50,659 nucleotides of DNA from Ideonella aquatica (GCF_018069755.1 NZ_JAGQDE010000028.1:1-50659), one strand, 5' to 3'; shown: positions 31,149 through 40,069, numbered from the stretch's first letter. Numbers and translations: made by a program. Notes: generated by a model not told the origin, from the sequence alone.

Positions 31149-33428
31149 ATGGCGCTGAACCCGCTGGACTCCACCCAACCCTCGAGCCGTTTTCCCGCGT
31201 CGGGCCTGCCGGCCGACAACGACGGCCCGATCGACACCCTGCCCAGCGGCCTGGCCGCAGGCACGCCCCGCATCGGCTGGCGGCGCCATGCGCTGCTGTT
31301 GGCAGCCATTGTCGGCTGCCTGACGGTCTTCCTGCTGGCGCGCAGCATGGCCAACCACCCGCATGTGGCGGCCGAGTGGCGGCAAGGCAATGACGACCGG
31401 CTGGAGCTGGTCTTCTCGCCGCTGCCGGCGCTGAAGGAGCACATGGGCAAGGAGCTGCTGGCGGTGGGCGGCGCCGGCCTCGAGCCGGTACCCTTCAACA
31501 GCCTGGCCCTGACCCACTCGTCGCGCTGGATCAGCGACCCGGCGCTGCGCCAGCGCCTGCTCAATGCCCGGCTCACCGCCGCCCACGCGCTGGCCGATGG
31601 CCAGGTGGTGCTGGTCTTCCGCGACGGCAGCCGGGTGGAGATCGCCTCGCGCCCGCGCGGCTATGTCGAGCTGGGCTCGATGTTCTGGCTGCTCAGCGCA
31701 TTCGCGATGGTGGTGTTCCTGGTCGGCTGGATCGTGCCGCTGGTCCAGCCCCGCGAAGGCAACTTCCTCTACGCGGTGATGGCCCATGCCCAGGCCGCGC
31801 AACTGCTGCTGTCGGCCATCGCGTCGGTGCCCGGTCTGGCCCTGCCTGTGATGCTGGTAGGCAGTGAGCCGATGCTGCGCACGCTGCTCGACGCCATCAC
31901 CGGCGCCGCGGTGCTGACCGCCGTGATGTGGCACCCGCTGCGCTTGCCCGGCCGCGGCCTGCTGGCCACCGCGGTCTGGCTGGTCACCGGCGCCTATGCG
32001 GCGGCGACCTTTGCGAGCCACCTGCAGCCCATGGCCTGGCGCTGGGGCGACATGCTGCTGTTGGTCCAGGGCGTGGCCTGCGTGCTGCTGCTGAGCTGGT
32101 CGTACAGCCGCGAGCGCCATCCCTTCGTGCTGGTCATGCGCCGCTTCACCACGGTCACGGTGTGCGCGCTGCTGCTGCTGGCGTTGTCGGTGTCCTATGT
32201 CGACCGCATGCCGATGGACGTGCAGCCGATGGCGATGGCCGCGCCGATGATCTGGAACGTGTTCCTGGCCTCGGTGGTGCTGCTGGTGCCCTTCGTGTCG
32301 CGCTCTCAGCACGTGATGCGCGAGTTCGCGATGCTGGCCGGCATCAGCACGGTGGCCACCTCGGTGGATCTGCTGTTCGTGGCGGTGTTCTCGTTCAGCC
32401 AGTTCACCTCGCTGACGCTGTCGCTGTTCCTGTCGCTGGGCGCCTACGCCGCCATTCGCCAATGGCTGATCAACCAGATGATGGGCGCACGGGCCCTGAC
32501 CACCGAGCGCATGTTCACCCACCTCTACCGCATCGCGCGCGAGGTGGAGGCCCGCCCCGAGCGCGCTGGCGACCGCATGACCGAGCTGCTGCGCAATGTC
32601 TTCGAGCCCCTGGAAGCGCAGTTCGTCGGCGGCCACGGCAAGCTCACCCGGATCGCCGGCAATGGCGCGGTGCTGCTGGTGCCGGTGCCCAAGCTGGTGG
32701 AGGTGGCGCACCTGCAGGGCATGGTGGCGCTGCGCTTTGCCGAGCGCGGCAAGCGTCTGTTCACCCCTGAGGACGCCCGCCTGGCCGACCGCATCGTCGA
32801 GCAGTTGATGCGCGCGCTGGCGCACGACCGCGCGGTGGAGCGCGGGCGCAGCGAGGAGCGCACCCGCATCGCCCAGGACCTGCACGACGACATCGGCGCG
32901 CGTCTGCTGACCCTGATGTACAAGGCCCCCAGCAAGGAAATGGAGGACTATGTCCGCCATACGCTGCAGGATCTGAAGACCCTGACCCGTGGCCTGGCCG
33001 CCAAGGAGCACCCTCTGACGCTGGCTGCGGCCGAGTGGAAGACCGACATGACCCACCGCCTGCAGGCCGCACGCTGCGAGCTGGAATGGGACTCCGAGTT
33101 CGACGCCGACCCGACGCTGTCCATGGTGCAGTGGTCATCGATCACCCGCATCCTGCGCGAGCTGGTCAGCAACGTCATCGCCCATGCCCAGGCACGCCAG
33201 GTGCGCATCGAGTGCCGGCTGAACGAAGGCCGCATGCAGATCCGCATCAGCGATGACGGCAGCGGCCGCAATCCCTCGGTGTGGTCGCATGGCCTGGGCC
33301 TGGGTGGCATCCGCAAGCGCGTCAAGGCCATGGGCGGCACGGTGGAATGGCAGGAGCGCCAGCCGCGCGGCATCATCTGCCTGGTCGATATTCCGCACCT
33401 GACCCCGCCCGCCACGACCGCCGCCTGA
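31149..33428 (+). CDS. Hybrid-free membrane sensor histidine kinase (HisKA_3), NarL-system partner
   Basis: A 759-residue kinase. An N-terminal membrane anchor (about 45-65), a periplasmic region to about 175, then a block of about seven membrane helices (about 180-460) resembling a 7TM sensor module, then a cytoplasmic GAF-like segment (about 465-560). The kinase core has the HisKA_3 box RTRIAQDLHDDIGARLL (phosphorylated His579) and a HATPase with RELVSNVIAHAQA and SDDGSG and GLGLGGIRKRV. HATPase motifs G1 and N are intact, so it should be active. The signal is unknown; the domain plan is like 7TM-DISM kinases. It starts 46 bp after the regulator gene, with its own possible CATCAT box 6 nt before the ATG. 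Confidence 0.88.
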   Translation: MALNPLDSTQPSSRFPASGLPADNDGPIDTLPSGLAAGTPRIGWRRHALLLAAIVGCLTVFLLARSMANHPHVAAEWRQGNDDRLELVFSPLPALKEHMGKELLAVGGAGLEPVPFNSLALTHSSRWISDPALRQRLLNARLTAAHALADGQVVLVFRDGSRVEIASRPRGYVELGSMFWLLSAFAMVVFLVGWIVPLVQPREGNFLYAVMAHAQAAQLLLSAIASVPGLALPVMLVGSEPMLRTLLDAITGAAVLTAVMWHPLRLPGRGLLATAVWLVTGAYAAATFASHLQPMAWRWGDMLLLVQGVACVLLLSWSYSRERHPFVLVMRRFTTVTVCALLLLALSVSYVDRMPMDVQPMAMAAPMIWNVFLASVVLLVPFVSRSQHVMREFAMLAGISTVATSVDLLFVAVFSFSQFTSLTLSLFLSLGAYAAIRQWLINQMMGARALTTERMFTHLYRIAREVEARPERAGDRMTELLRNVFEPLEAQFVGGHGKLTRIAGNGAVLLVPVPKLVEVAHLQGMVALRFAERGKRLFTPEDARLADRIVEQLMRALAHDRAVERGRSEERTRIAQDLHDDIGARLLTLMYKAPSKEMEDYVRHTLQDLKTLTRGLAAKEHPLTLAAAEWKTDMTHRLQAARCELEWDSEFDADPTLSMVQWSSITRILRELVSNVIAHAQARQVRIECRLNEGRMQIRISDDGSGRNPSVWSHGLGLGGIRKRVKAMGGTVEWQERQPRGIICLVDIPHLTPPATTAA

Positions 33429-33435
33429 GACCCCG

Positions 33436-33852
33436 ATGAGCCGCCTCCACCACCACCCTGTGCAGGTGCACTTCGGCGACTGCGATCCCGCCGGCATCGT
33501 GTTCTTTCCGAATTTCTCGCGCTGGATGGACCAGTCGTCACTGGGCTTCTTCATGGCCTGCGGCCTGCCGCCCTGGCGCGAACTGGAGACGACCCGCGGC
33601 ATCGTCGGCACGCCGGTGCTCGAGATCAACACCCGCTTCGTGGCCAGCGCCACCTACGGCGAGTCGATCGTTGTCGAAACCAGCGTCGAGGAGTGGCGCG
33701 CCAAGGTCTTTGTGCACCGCCACCGGGTGCTGCGCGGCGACACGCTGCTGTGCGAATCGCGCGAGGTGCGCGCCTTCGTGGGCCGCGACCCCCAGACCGG
33801 CCGCCTCCGGGCGCTGCCCGTGCCCGACGACATCCGCCTGGCCTGCAGCTGA
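33436..33852 (+). CDS. Acyl-CoA thioesterase, 4-hydroxybenzoyl-CoA thioesterase type (hotdog)
   Basis: A 138-residue single hotdog domain. The N-terminal VHFGDCDPAGIVFFPNFSRW contains the catalytic Asp of the FGDxDxxGxVF motif shared by 4-hydroxybenzoyl-CoA thioesterase and YbgC. It hydrolyses an acyl- or aryl-CoA; the 4-HBA-type Tyr is Phe here (VFF), so the substrate is open. It begins 8 nt after the kinase stop and may be read through from it, but functional connection is unlikely. No benzoate or 4-hydroxybenzoate genes are in the window. Confidence 0.88.
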   Translation: MSRLHHHPVQVHFGDCDPAGIVFFPNFSRWMDQSSLGFFMACGLPPWRELETTRGIVGTPVLEINTRFVASATYGESIVVETSVEEWRAKVFVHRHRVLRGDTLLCESREVRAFVGRDPQTGRLRALPVPDDIRLACS

Positions 33853-33892
33853 GGATGCTAGGCTGTCGACCTGATCCCTTCAGAACCCTGCC

Positions 33893-34333
33893 ATGCGTGT
33901 CCTGCTGCTCAACGGTCCCAACCTCAATCTGCTCGGTACCCGCGAGCCTCACATCTACGGCGCTGACACGCTGGCCGACGTGGAGCAGCGTTTCGCCGCC
34001 GAGGCCAGCGCGCTGGGCCTGCAGTCCGAGTGCTTCCAGACCAACCACGAAGGCCAGATGATCGACCGCATCCATGCGGCGCGCCTGGACGGCACGGCCT
34101 TCATCGTCATCAACCCGGGCGGCTGGACGCACACCAGCGTGGCGCTGCGCGACGCGCTGGCCGGTGTCGCGATCCCGGTGGTGGAGGTGCATGTCAGCAA
34201 CGTGCATCGGCGGGAGGCGTTTCGCCACCACTCCTACATCTCCGGCATCGCCGAGGGGGTGATCGCCGGGCTGGGGGTGTTTGGCTACAGCGCCGCGCTG
34301 CAGTTCGTCGCGGGTCGTTTGCGTGCGAGCTGA
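33893..34333 (+). CDS. aroQ: Type II 3-dehydroquinate dehydratase
   Basis: A 146-residue enzyme of the shikimate pathway (3-dehydroquinate to 3-dehydroshikimate), forming dodecamers. Visible motifs: [20 protein letters not shown] with the catalytic Tyr, the flexible-loop Arg, [20 protein letters not shown], and [20 protein letters not shown] with the catalytic His. In many proteobacteria it precedes accB-accC; here it is separate and followed by 150 bp and the amine oxidase gene. Upstream TAGGCT (33857-33862) is a weak -10. Confidence 0.97.
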   Translation: MRVLLLNGPNLNLLGTREPHIYGADTLADVEQRFAAEASALGLQSECFQTNHEGQMIDRIHAARLDGTAFIVINPGGWTHTSVALRDALAGVAIPVVEVHVSNVHRREAFRHHSYISGIAEGVIAGLGVFGYSAALQFVAGRLRAS

Positions 34334-34485
34334 CGATCGACCGGTAACGTCCCCCACGTTCATCGCCGGCGGCCGCGGAGGATCTCCTCTACAGTCCCAC
34401 GCAAACGCTGCCGACCGGGCGGGCCGATCGTCGGTCTGTGCTCCAGGCCAGCCCCGATTGGCGCGGTGCAGAGGAGCCGCCGCCC

Positions 34486-36132
34486 ATGGCCAGAACGCCC
34501 CGCCCCCCGTTCCTTGATCCCGACCCCGAGCGCAACCTGCCCCGCCCTGGACAGGACTGGCCCTCACTGGTCGAAGAGCGCGCACAGCGTCTGCGCGGCG
34601 CGCAGGCGCGGCTGGCGCCGAACGCTGAGCCCCTGCGCTGGCGCCACGAGCTGGCCCAGGCGCTGAGCAGCGACCCTGGTCATCGCCGGCAGTTCCTGGC
34701 GGACGCGGTGCGCTTGGCCGGGGGTGCCGCGGGCCTGGCGCTGGCCAGCACGGCGCCAGCGCTGCGCGCCGCCACGGCACCGCGCATCGCCATCGTCGGC
34801 GCCGGGCTGGCTGGCCTGACCGCGGCCTACCGGATCCACCGGCTCACCGGCTGGGTCCCGACGGTGTTCGACGCCGCCGAGCGTGTGGGCGGACGGGTCC
34901 GCACCCGTCGGGGCCTGGCCGGCGGCCACAGCAGTGAAGCCGGTGCGGGCGCGATCGACAGTCGCGCGCAGGCCGTTCTGGCCCTGGCCAGGGAAGTGGG
35001 CCTGTGGCCCATGGTTGACACCTGGGTGCGCCTGCCCAGGGGCGGCTATCTCTACGACTTCCTGGGTGAGTTTCACCAACCCGCCGCGCTGGAGCGGCGC
35101 GTCAGCGAAGACGGTGCTGCGGCCTACCGCCTCTGGAAGCAAGGCATCGGCTTCCTGCCGCAATGGGACCGCTCGAACGCATTGACGCGCCGGCTGGACG
35201 AAATGACGGTGGCCGAGTTCCTGCCGCAGCACAGCCGCTACCCGGACGATCCGGTGCTGATGGCCTACCAGCGCGCCTCGATGGCGCCCTCCTACGGCGG
35301 CACGATCGACCAGATGAGCGCACTGGTCTACCTGCTGCAGTACGCCGACATCTGGGGCCGGGGGGCCTGGAACGAGCGCTGGATGATCCCGGGCGGCATG
35401 GACACGCTCACCAGCACGTTGCAGGACCGGCTGCCACCGGGCACGGTGCGCCTGGGCATGCACCTCAAGGCTGTGAAGCAGCGGCCCGACGGCACTGTCC
35501 GCCTGAGCCTGGACGCCGGTGGCCACAGCACCGACCTGCGCTTCGACAAGGTGGTGATCGCCCTGCCGCCGCCAGTGCTGAACCAGATCGATCTGCGGCA
35601 GGCAGGCTTCGACGATCGCATGATGCGGATGATCCGCAGCCAGCGCCTGGGCGGCAACAGCAAGCTCAACTTCCAGTTCGAGCGCAATGTGTGGGCAGCC
35701 CAGGGCCGCTCCGGCGATGCGATCTCGGACACCGCCACGGGCTGGTCGTGGCAGGAGAATTTCCAGGCCCGCGCGCCGGTCAACCACATCTGCTTCAACA
35801 ACCTGGAGTACCCCGGGGCGCCGGCCCATGGCCAGGCGCCTGAGGCGGTGCGGCGCGACACACTGGCGGCGATCGACCGTCTCTACCCTGGCGCCTCGCG
35901 CGAGGTCATCGCCCGGCATTGCTACCTCGACCACTGGCCGGCCGATCCGCTGGCGATGGGCTCCTACGGCTACTACAGCCCGGGCGCCTTCACCGACTAC
36001 GGGGGCTATGAGCAGGTGGCGCAAGGGGCGGTGCACTTTGCCGGCGAGCACACCGCGCCCTACATCGACCGCGGCTACATGAACGGCGCCGTGATCAGCG
36101 GCGAACGCGCCGCACGCGAGATCGCGGCCTGA
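34486..36132 (+). CDS. Flavin monoamine-oxidase family protein, probably Tat-exported
   Basis: A 548-residue FAD amine oxidase. The Rossmann motif IAIVGAGLAGLTAAYRIHR (about 101-119) is followed by VFDAAERVGGRVRTR; the C-terminal FAD-covering motif is VHFAGEHTAPYIDRGYMNGA. Families with this layout oxidise polyamines, aromatic amines or L-amino acids, making hydrogen peroxide and ammonia. An RRQFL segment at 67-71 followed by a hydrophobic, Ala-rich run ending AATAP resembles a Tat signal, but it lies 66 residues in, giving an unusually long leader. GAGGAG 9 nt before the ATG at 34486 supports that start. The next gene encodes another Tat-signal protein, so both may act in the periplasm. Confidence 0.85.
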   Translation: MARTPRPPFLDPDPERNLPRPGQDWPSLVEERAQRLRGAQARLAPNAEPLRWRHELAQALSSDPGHRRQFLADAVRLAGGAAGLALASTAPALRAATAPRIAIVGAGLAGLTAAYRIHRLTGWVPTVFDAAERVGGRVRTRRGLAGGHSSEAGAGAIDSRAQAVLALAREVGLWPMVDTWVRLPRGGYLYDFLGEFHQPAALERRVSEDGAAAYRLWKQGIGFLPQWDRSNALTRRLDEMTVAEFLPQHSRYPDDPVLMAYQRASMAPSYGGTIDQMSALVYLLQYADIWGRGAWNERWMIPGGMDTLTSTLQDRLPPGTVRLGMHLKAVKQRPDGTVRLSLDAGGHSTDLRFDKVVIALPPPVLNQIDLRQAGFDDRMMRMIRSQRLGGNSKLNFQFERNVWAAQGRSGDAISDTATGWSWQENFQARAPVNHICFNNLEYPGAPAHGQAPEAVRRDTLAAIDRLYPGASREVIARHCYLDHWPADPLAMGSYGYYSPGAFTDYGGYEQVAQGAVHFAGEHTAPYIDRGYMNGAVISGERAAREIAA

Positions 36133-36164
36133 TCCAATCCGGATGAACACGCAGACTGCCTCGC

Positions 36165-36207
36165 TTGAATGGCATATATCATTGAATGATTATTTACAAA
36201 ATTCAAT
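36165..36207 (+). promoter_or_regulatory. AT-rich promoter patch with dyad before the MBL-fold gene
   Basis: A stretch far richer in A+T than its surroundings. TTGAAT (36165-36170) and GATTAT (36188-36193), 17 bp apart, form a plausible sigma-70 promoter. An inverted repeat ATTGAAT (36181-36187) and ATTCAAT (36201-36207), 13 nt apart, spans the -10 and start-site region and could be an operator. Confidence 0.5.
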
Positions 36208-36212
36208 GCCTC

Positions 36213-37244
36213 ATGCCCGTCACCTCAACGCCTGAGATGCTCACCCGCCGCCGGTGGTCGCGCCGAAGCGCCCTGCTCGGCGCGGCTGCGACGCTGCTGT
36301 CGCCACCCGCCATCGACCTGGCCGCTGCTGCCGACGCGTTCATTCGAGGCCCGGCGGTGCCCGATCAGCCGCTCCAGTGCCTGAGCCAGCGCGTGGCCAT
36401 GGTCTATGCCCAAGAGGGTTTCCCCACGCCCGAGAACCGCGGCATGATGGCCAACATCGTCTTCGTGATGACCCGTGCCGGCGTGGTGGTGGTGGACACC
36501 GGCGCCTCGGTGCAGATCGGCGAGATGGCCATCCGCCGGCTTCGCAGCCTCACCGACCAGCCAGTGGTGGCGGTGATCAACACCCACTACCACGGCGACC
36601 ACTTCCTGGGCAATGATGCCTTTGTCCAGGCTTTCGGTGCCGGCCTGCCCATCTATGCCCACGCCGTGGCGCGTGAACGCATCCAGGGCACCGAAGGCAG
36701 CATGTGGCGCTCGCTGATGGAGCGCTGGACCAACGGCGCCTCGATGGGTACGCGCGTGGTGGCGCCCAACCGGGAACTGGCCCACGGCGCCGAACTGCGC
36801 TTTGGCGACACCACGCTGCGCATCCACCACCACGGCCGCGCCCATACCGAGTCGGACCTGTGCGTCGAGGTGGTCGAGGACCGGGTGGTGTGCATCGGCG
36901 ACGTCGCCATGAACGGCCGCATCGCCAACATGGATGAGGGCAGCTACATCGGCACGCTCAAGACCTTCGATGCCTTGGAACGCGACGCCGTCGGCGCGCT
37001 GTGGGTGCCCGGCCACGGTCCGGCCAGCCCTGGCCTGCTGGCGGATCAGCGCGGACTGTTCGGTGGCATCTACCGCCACTGCGAGGCCGCGGTGAAGGCC
37101 GGCGAGGACGAGGCCGCCGCCAGGCGCCGCGTGCTGGCCGACCCGGTCGTGGCCACACACGCCGCGCGCACCAAGGGCTGGGACCAGAACATCGGCAAGT
37201 ACATCAGCCTGGCCTACCTGGAAGCCGAGAAGGAAGGCTTCTGA
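36213..37244 (+). CDS. Metallo-beta-lactamase-fold hydrolase with Tat signal
   Basis: A 343-residue exported metal hydrolase. The N-terminus has TRRRWSRRSALLG and a hydrophobic run, a twin-arginine signal (about 11-40). The metal motif is NTHYHGDHFLGN (HxHxDH, residues 125-130); further ligands are in HHHGRAHTESD and CIGDVAMN, and WVPGHGPAS near the end. Related proteins (SoxH/quinoprotein-associated hydrolases, sulfatases, lactonases) differ in substrate, so no specific reaction is assigned. The start at 36213 follows the AT-rich promoter; the ATG at 36186 lies inside that promoter and the one at 36237 directly before the signal is possible. It lies 80 bp after the amine oxidase. Confidence 0.85.
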   Translation: MPVTSTPEMLTRRRWSRRSALLGAAATLLSPPAIDLAAAADAFIRGPAVPDQPLQCLSQRVAMVYAQEGFPTPENRGMMANIVFVMTRAGVVVVDTGASVQIGEMAIRRLRSLTDQPVVAVINTHYHGDHFLGNDAFVQAFGAGLPIYAHAVARERIQGTEGSMWRSLMERWTNGASMGTRVVAPNRELAHGAELRFGDTTLRIHHHGRAHTESDLCVEVVEDRVVCIGDVAMNGRIANMDEGSYIGTLKTFDALERDAVGALWVPGHGPASPGLLADQRGLFGGIYRHCEAAVKAGEDEAAARRRVLADPVVATHAARTKGWDQNIGKYISLAYLEAEKEGF

Positions 37245-37678
37245 TCAGCGCCTGGCCGTCGTGTTCACCACGCGGGACAGGCCGTCGATGCCCTCCGGTG
37301 CGCCGGCATCTCGGGTGATGCATTCGGCGCAGGAGACCGCGCTGCCCCAGTCGCCCATGACGCAGCGACGGAAGTTGCCGATCGCGCGGGCGGCGCCGAT
37401 CAGGCTGCGCTGACAGGCGCTGCCCAGCCCAGGGTCGCCCGGACAGGGATCGCCATGCTCGTCCATCCACGTTCGCTGAGCCAGTGCGGATCCCTCAGCA
37501 GATCACCATGGACCACGAAGTCGAAGGCCTGCTGCACGACCATGCAGGGGCTGCTGATCTCGTCGCGGGCCACCAGCGAATTGGTGGCATGGCAACGCGG
37601 GAGCCTGGCATCACAACCCAGGTCGGTGCCGGCATCCAACTGGGCGATCGAGGCAAGCTGCTCGGCCGCCGGGGTCAC
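37245..37678 (-). pseudogene. Small cysteine-rich protein, apparently frameshifted
   Basis: Two overlapping minus-strand frames both show the high GC3 of real genes. The first (GTG at 37678, or an earlier start, to 37400) contains DLGCDARLPRCHATN and SSPCMVVQQAFDFVVHGDLL; the second (37466-37245) contains GDPCPGDPGLGSACQRS, RRCVMGDWGSAVSCAEC and ends TTARR. Coding character switches frames near 37455-37475; one added base there would join them into one protein of about 145 residues with eight or more cysteines. Codons just upstream of the GTG read as a hydrophobic LAALAA run, so an exported protein is possible. I do not recognise the family. It converges on the MBL-fold gene with adjoining stops. 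A sequencing error, a real pseudogene, or two coupled genes are all possible. Confidence 0.5.
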
Positions 37679-37811
37679 GGCCGCCAGCGCCGCCAGCCCT
37701 GCAGGCCTCGGGCCCGGGGGACGGCCTGCACCAGCGATGCGGCAAATGCAACGGCCCCGCCAGGCTGGGCCTGGGGGGCCGTTGATCAGGGGGGATTGCC
37801 AGGAAATCAGG
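37679..37811. other. Short intergenic stretch between Cys-rich frame and tRNA-His
   Basis: Holds the large hairpin at 37750-37783 and no gene of its own. The signal-peptide-like codons before 37678 may belong to the true start of the Cys-rich protein. Confidence 0.4.
37750..37783 (-). terminator. Strong hairpin downstream of tRNA-His
   Basis: AACGGCCCC (37750-37758) pairs with GGGGCCGTT (37775-37783), and inside it CCAGGC pairs with GCCTGG around a TGG loop, with one bulged G. It lies 28 nt beyond the tRNA 3' end. There is only a weak T stretch on the minus strand (GCATTTGCC), so it may combine termination with 3'-end protection. Confidence 0.6.
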
Positions 37812-37888
37812 TGGGGTGGCTGATGGGACTCGAACCCACGACGACCAGAATCACAATCTGGGACTCTACCAACTGAGCTACAGCCACC
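37812..37888 (-). tRNA. tRNA-His (anticodon GTG)
   Basis: A complete cloverleaf on the minus strand: acceptor stem GTGGCTG / CAGCCAC, D-loop AGCTCAGTTGGTAGAG, anticodon loop TTGTGAT (anticodon GTG), T-loop GTTCGAGTC. The extra G at position -1 (37888) opposite discriminator C73 is the histidine identity element, and the 3' CCA is encoded (37814-37812). It lies 61 bp downstream of ppiD. Confidence 0.98.
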
Positions 37889-37949
37889 ACTGCAGAGCCA
37901 CGCATTATAGCCCTGAAATCAGGGCCCTGGCTGCGCGGCCTCGCTCAAC

Positions 37950-39851
37950 TCACTTGACCGCCGATGCGGCCGCGCCCGGCACCTCGAGGATGCGGGTCTT
38001 GAAGCGGCGCTTGAGGGCCTCGTAGTAGGCCAGGGTCTCGGCCTCGGCCAGGGCCTGGGCCACATAGGGCTGGGCACGGGCGACATCGGGGTCGTTGGCG
38101 CCGCGGTCCACCACCTTCAGCACCTGCACCACCGCAAAGCCCTGCTCGCCCAGGTCGACGCCCACCACGGCGGCACCCTGGCCCAGGTCGGCACGCAGCG
38201 CCGCCTCGACCACCTGCCGCGGCTGACCCGCCGGCTGGGTGCGCGACACCGCCACCGTGGCGCCATGCGGCTCGGCTGCCTTGGCCTTGAGGGCTTCAAC
38301 GCGCGCCAGGCCGTCCTTGCGGGCCGCCGCCGCGGCCTGCTCGGCGCGCACGCGCTGCAGCACACGATCCTTGACGGCGTCCAGCGGCAGCAGCACTTCC
38401 GGCTGGTGCTTGACGATGCGGGCCGAGACCAGCTGGTTCGGTCCGGTCTCGATCGCCTCGGTGTTGCGCTTGTTGTTCAGCACTTCGTTGCCGAACACCG
38501 CAGCCAGCAGCTTGGGCGAGGCCAAGGGACCGCTGGCCCCCGGCGCCGGCTCACGGCCCACCACCCCGGTGGACAGCGTCAGGCGCAGCTTGTCGACCAC
38601 CGGCTGCAGGCTGTCGGACTGTTCGTAGACCAGGTTGCCGAACTGCTCGGCTGCCTCGGCGAACTTCTTCTGAGCCATCTGCCGGCCGACCTCTTCGACG
38701 ATCTCGGCGCGCACCGCCTCGAACGGCTTCTTGCTGCCCCCGCGCACGCCGGTCAACTTGATCAGGTGGTACCCGAATTCGGTCTCCACCGGGCCGACGA
38801 TCTCGCCGTCCTTCATGGAGAAGACCGCGTCCTCGAAGGGCTTGGTCATCGCGCCCTTGCCGAAGAACTCCAGGTCACCGCCCTGGGCGGCCGAGCCTGG
38901 GTCGTCGGAGTTCTTTTTTGCCAGCTCGGCAAAACCCGCGGGGTTCTTGCGCGCCTGCTCCAGCAGCGATTGCGCCTTGGCCTTGGCCTTCTCGCGCTCG
39001 GCGGCCGGCGCGTCCTTGGGCGCGTTGACCAGGATGTGGCTGGCGCGGCGCTCCTCGGCCGCGGTGTAGCGGCTGGCGTTTTCCTCGTAGTACTTTTTCA
39101 GGTCGTCGTCGCTGAGGCTCAGCTGCTTCTTCAGCGTGTCGAGGTCCAGCACCACGTACTCGATCTGCGCGCTCTCAGGTGTCTTGTACAGGGCCGGGTG
39201 GGCCTTGTAGTAGGCCTCGGCATCGGCATCGCTGGGTTGCACCGTGCCGAGGTAGTCCTTGGCGTCGAGCTTGTGCACCGCGATCTCGCGCCGCTCCAGC
39301 AGGGCTGACACACCAGCGTTGCTGACGGCGGTGGGTGCAAAGCTGCTGTCACCGACGCCGCCCAGCACCTGGCGCAGCATGTAGTCCTGGCGCAGGCGCT
39401 CGGCAAAGACCTCGGAGCTCATGCCCTGCGCCGCCAGCATCTCGGCATTGACACTGCCGTCGGGCCGGCGCAGCTGGGCGTACTGCGGGTCACTGATGAA
39501 CAGGCGCTTGAGGCGCTCGTCCGAGATCAGCAGGTGGTCCTTGGTAGACGCCGCGGCCAGCACGCGCTGCTGCACCAGGCCGTCGAGCGAGCGCGTGCGC
39601 ATCTCGGGCGTGTCCAGCAGCTTCACGTCGACGCCCGGCATCTGCTGGGTCATGCGCTCGATCTGCTGCTTGTGGGCGGCATCGAACTCGCCGGACTTGA
39701 TGGCCGCACCGTTGACCTCGGCCACGGTCTTGTTGCTGCCATCGACGAAGCTGGAGTAGCCCTGCACCCCGAAGAACACGAAGGAGGGGAAGATCAGCAG
39801 CACCAGCAGGAACTGCAGCAAGCGGGTGTGCGAGCGGACGAATTCGAACAT
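37950..39851 (-). CDS. ppiD: Periplasmic folding factor PpiD (SurA N-domain + PpiC)
   Basis: A 633-residue inner-membrane-anchored chaperone. One membrane helix near the N-terminus (about 11-30, [18 protein letters not shown]), a SurA-like domain (about 35-170), and a parvulin PpiC domain ([11 protein letters not shown] to [17 protein letters not shown], about 275-375), with a helical C-terminal region. It helps exported proteins as they leave the Sec channel. The ATG at 39851 is chosen for the [14 protein letters not shown] start; the upstream frame lacks a signal. It is flanked by tRNA genes on both sides, an order (hupB-tRNA-Val-ppiD) common in Burkholderiales. Confidence 0.95.
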   Translation of the reverse strand: MFEFVRSHTRLLQFLLVLLIFPSFVFFGVQGYSSFVDGSNKTVAEVNGAAIKSGEFDAAHKQQIERMTQQMPGVDVKLLDTPEMRTRSLDGLVQQRVLAAASTKDHLLISDERLKRLFISDPQYAQLRRPDGSVNAEMLAAQGMSSEVFAERLRQDYMLRQVLGGVGDSSFAPTAVSNAGVSALLERREIAVHKLDAKDYLGTVQPSDADAEAYYKAHPALYKTPESAQIEYVVLDLDTLKKQLSLSDDDLKKYYEENASRYTAAEERRASHILVNAPKDAPAAEREKAKAKAQSLLEQARKNPAGFAELAKKNSDDPGSAAQGGDLEFFGKGAMTKPFEDAVFSMKDGEIVGPVETEFGYHLIKLTGVRGGSKKPFEAVRAEIVEEVGRQMAQKKFAEAAEQFGNLVYEQSDSLQPVVDKLRLTLSTGVVGREPAPGASGPLASPKLLAAVFGNEVLNNKRNTEAIETGPNQLVSARIVKHQPEVLLPLDAVKDRVLQRVRAEQAAAAARKDGLARVEALKAKAAEPHGATVAVSRTQPAGQPRQVVEAALRADLGQGAAVVGVDLGEQGFAVVQVLKVVDRGANDPDVARAQPYVAQALAEAETLAYYEALKRRFKTRILEVPGAAASAVK

Positions 39852-39980
39852 GAAAGACCTTGCAAGAGGAGAGCGCTCGGCGCGCGACGCTTGAAACGAC
39901 AAAGGCGAACCGGAGTTCGCCTTGTGATCGGGTCCAGCGCGTGCCGCGCGCGATTCTAGCCAAGTGGCTGGAGGTCCCGG

Positions 39981-40056
39981 TGGTGGGTGCTGACGGGCTC
40001 GAACCGCCGACCTACGCCTTGTAAGGGCGCCGCTCTACCAACTGAGCTAAGCACCC
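39981..40056 (-). tRNA. tRNA-Val (anticodon TAC)
   Basis: A 76-nt cloverleaf on the minus strand: acceptor GGGTGCT / AGCACCC, D-arm AGCTCAGTTGGTAGAG, anticodon loop CTTACAA (TAC), T-arm GGTTCGAGCC, with discriminator A and encoded CCA (39983-39981). It lies 13 bp beyond the hupB stop, so it is probably cut from the hupB transcript. Confidence 0.98.
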
Positions 40057-40069
40057 GGCATGCAGCGGA

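Noticed and set aside
31104-33056. A 650-codon minus-strand frame opposite the histidine kinase
   Set aside because: Low-complexity His/Gln/Arg-rich translation; the plus strand encodes a complete kinase.
37484-37876. A plus-strand frame over the Cys-rich region and tRNA-His
   Set aside because: It runs through the tRNA and lacks coding character; the minus strand is the better reading.
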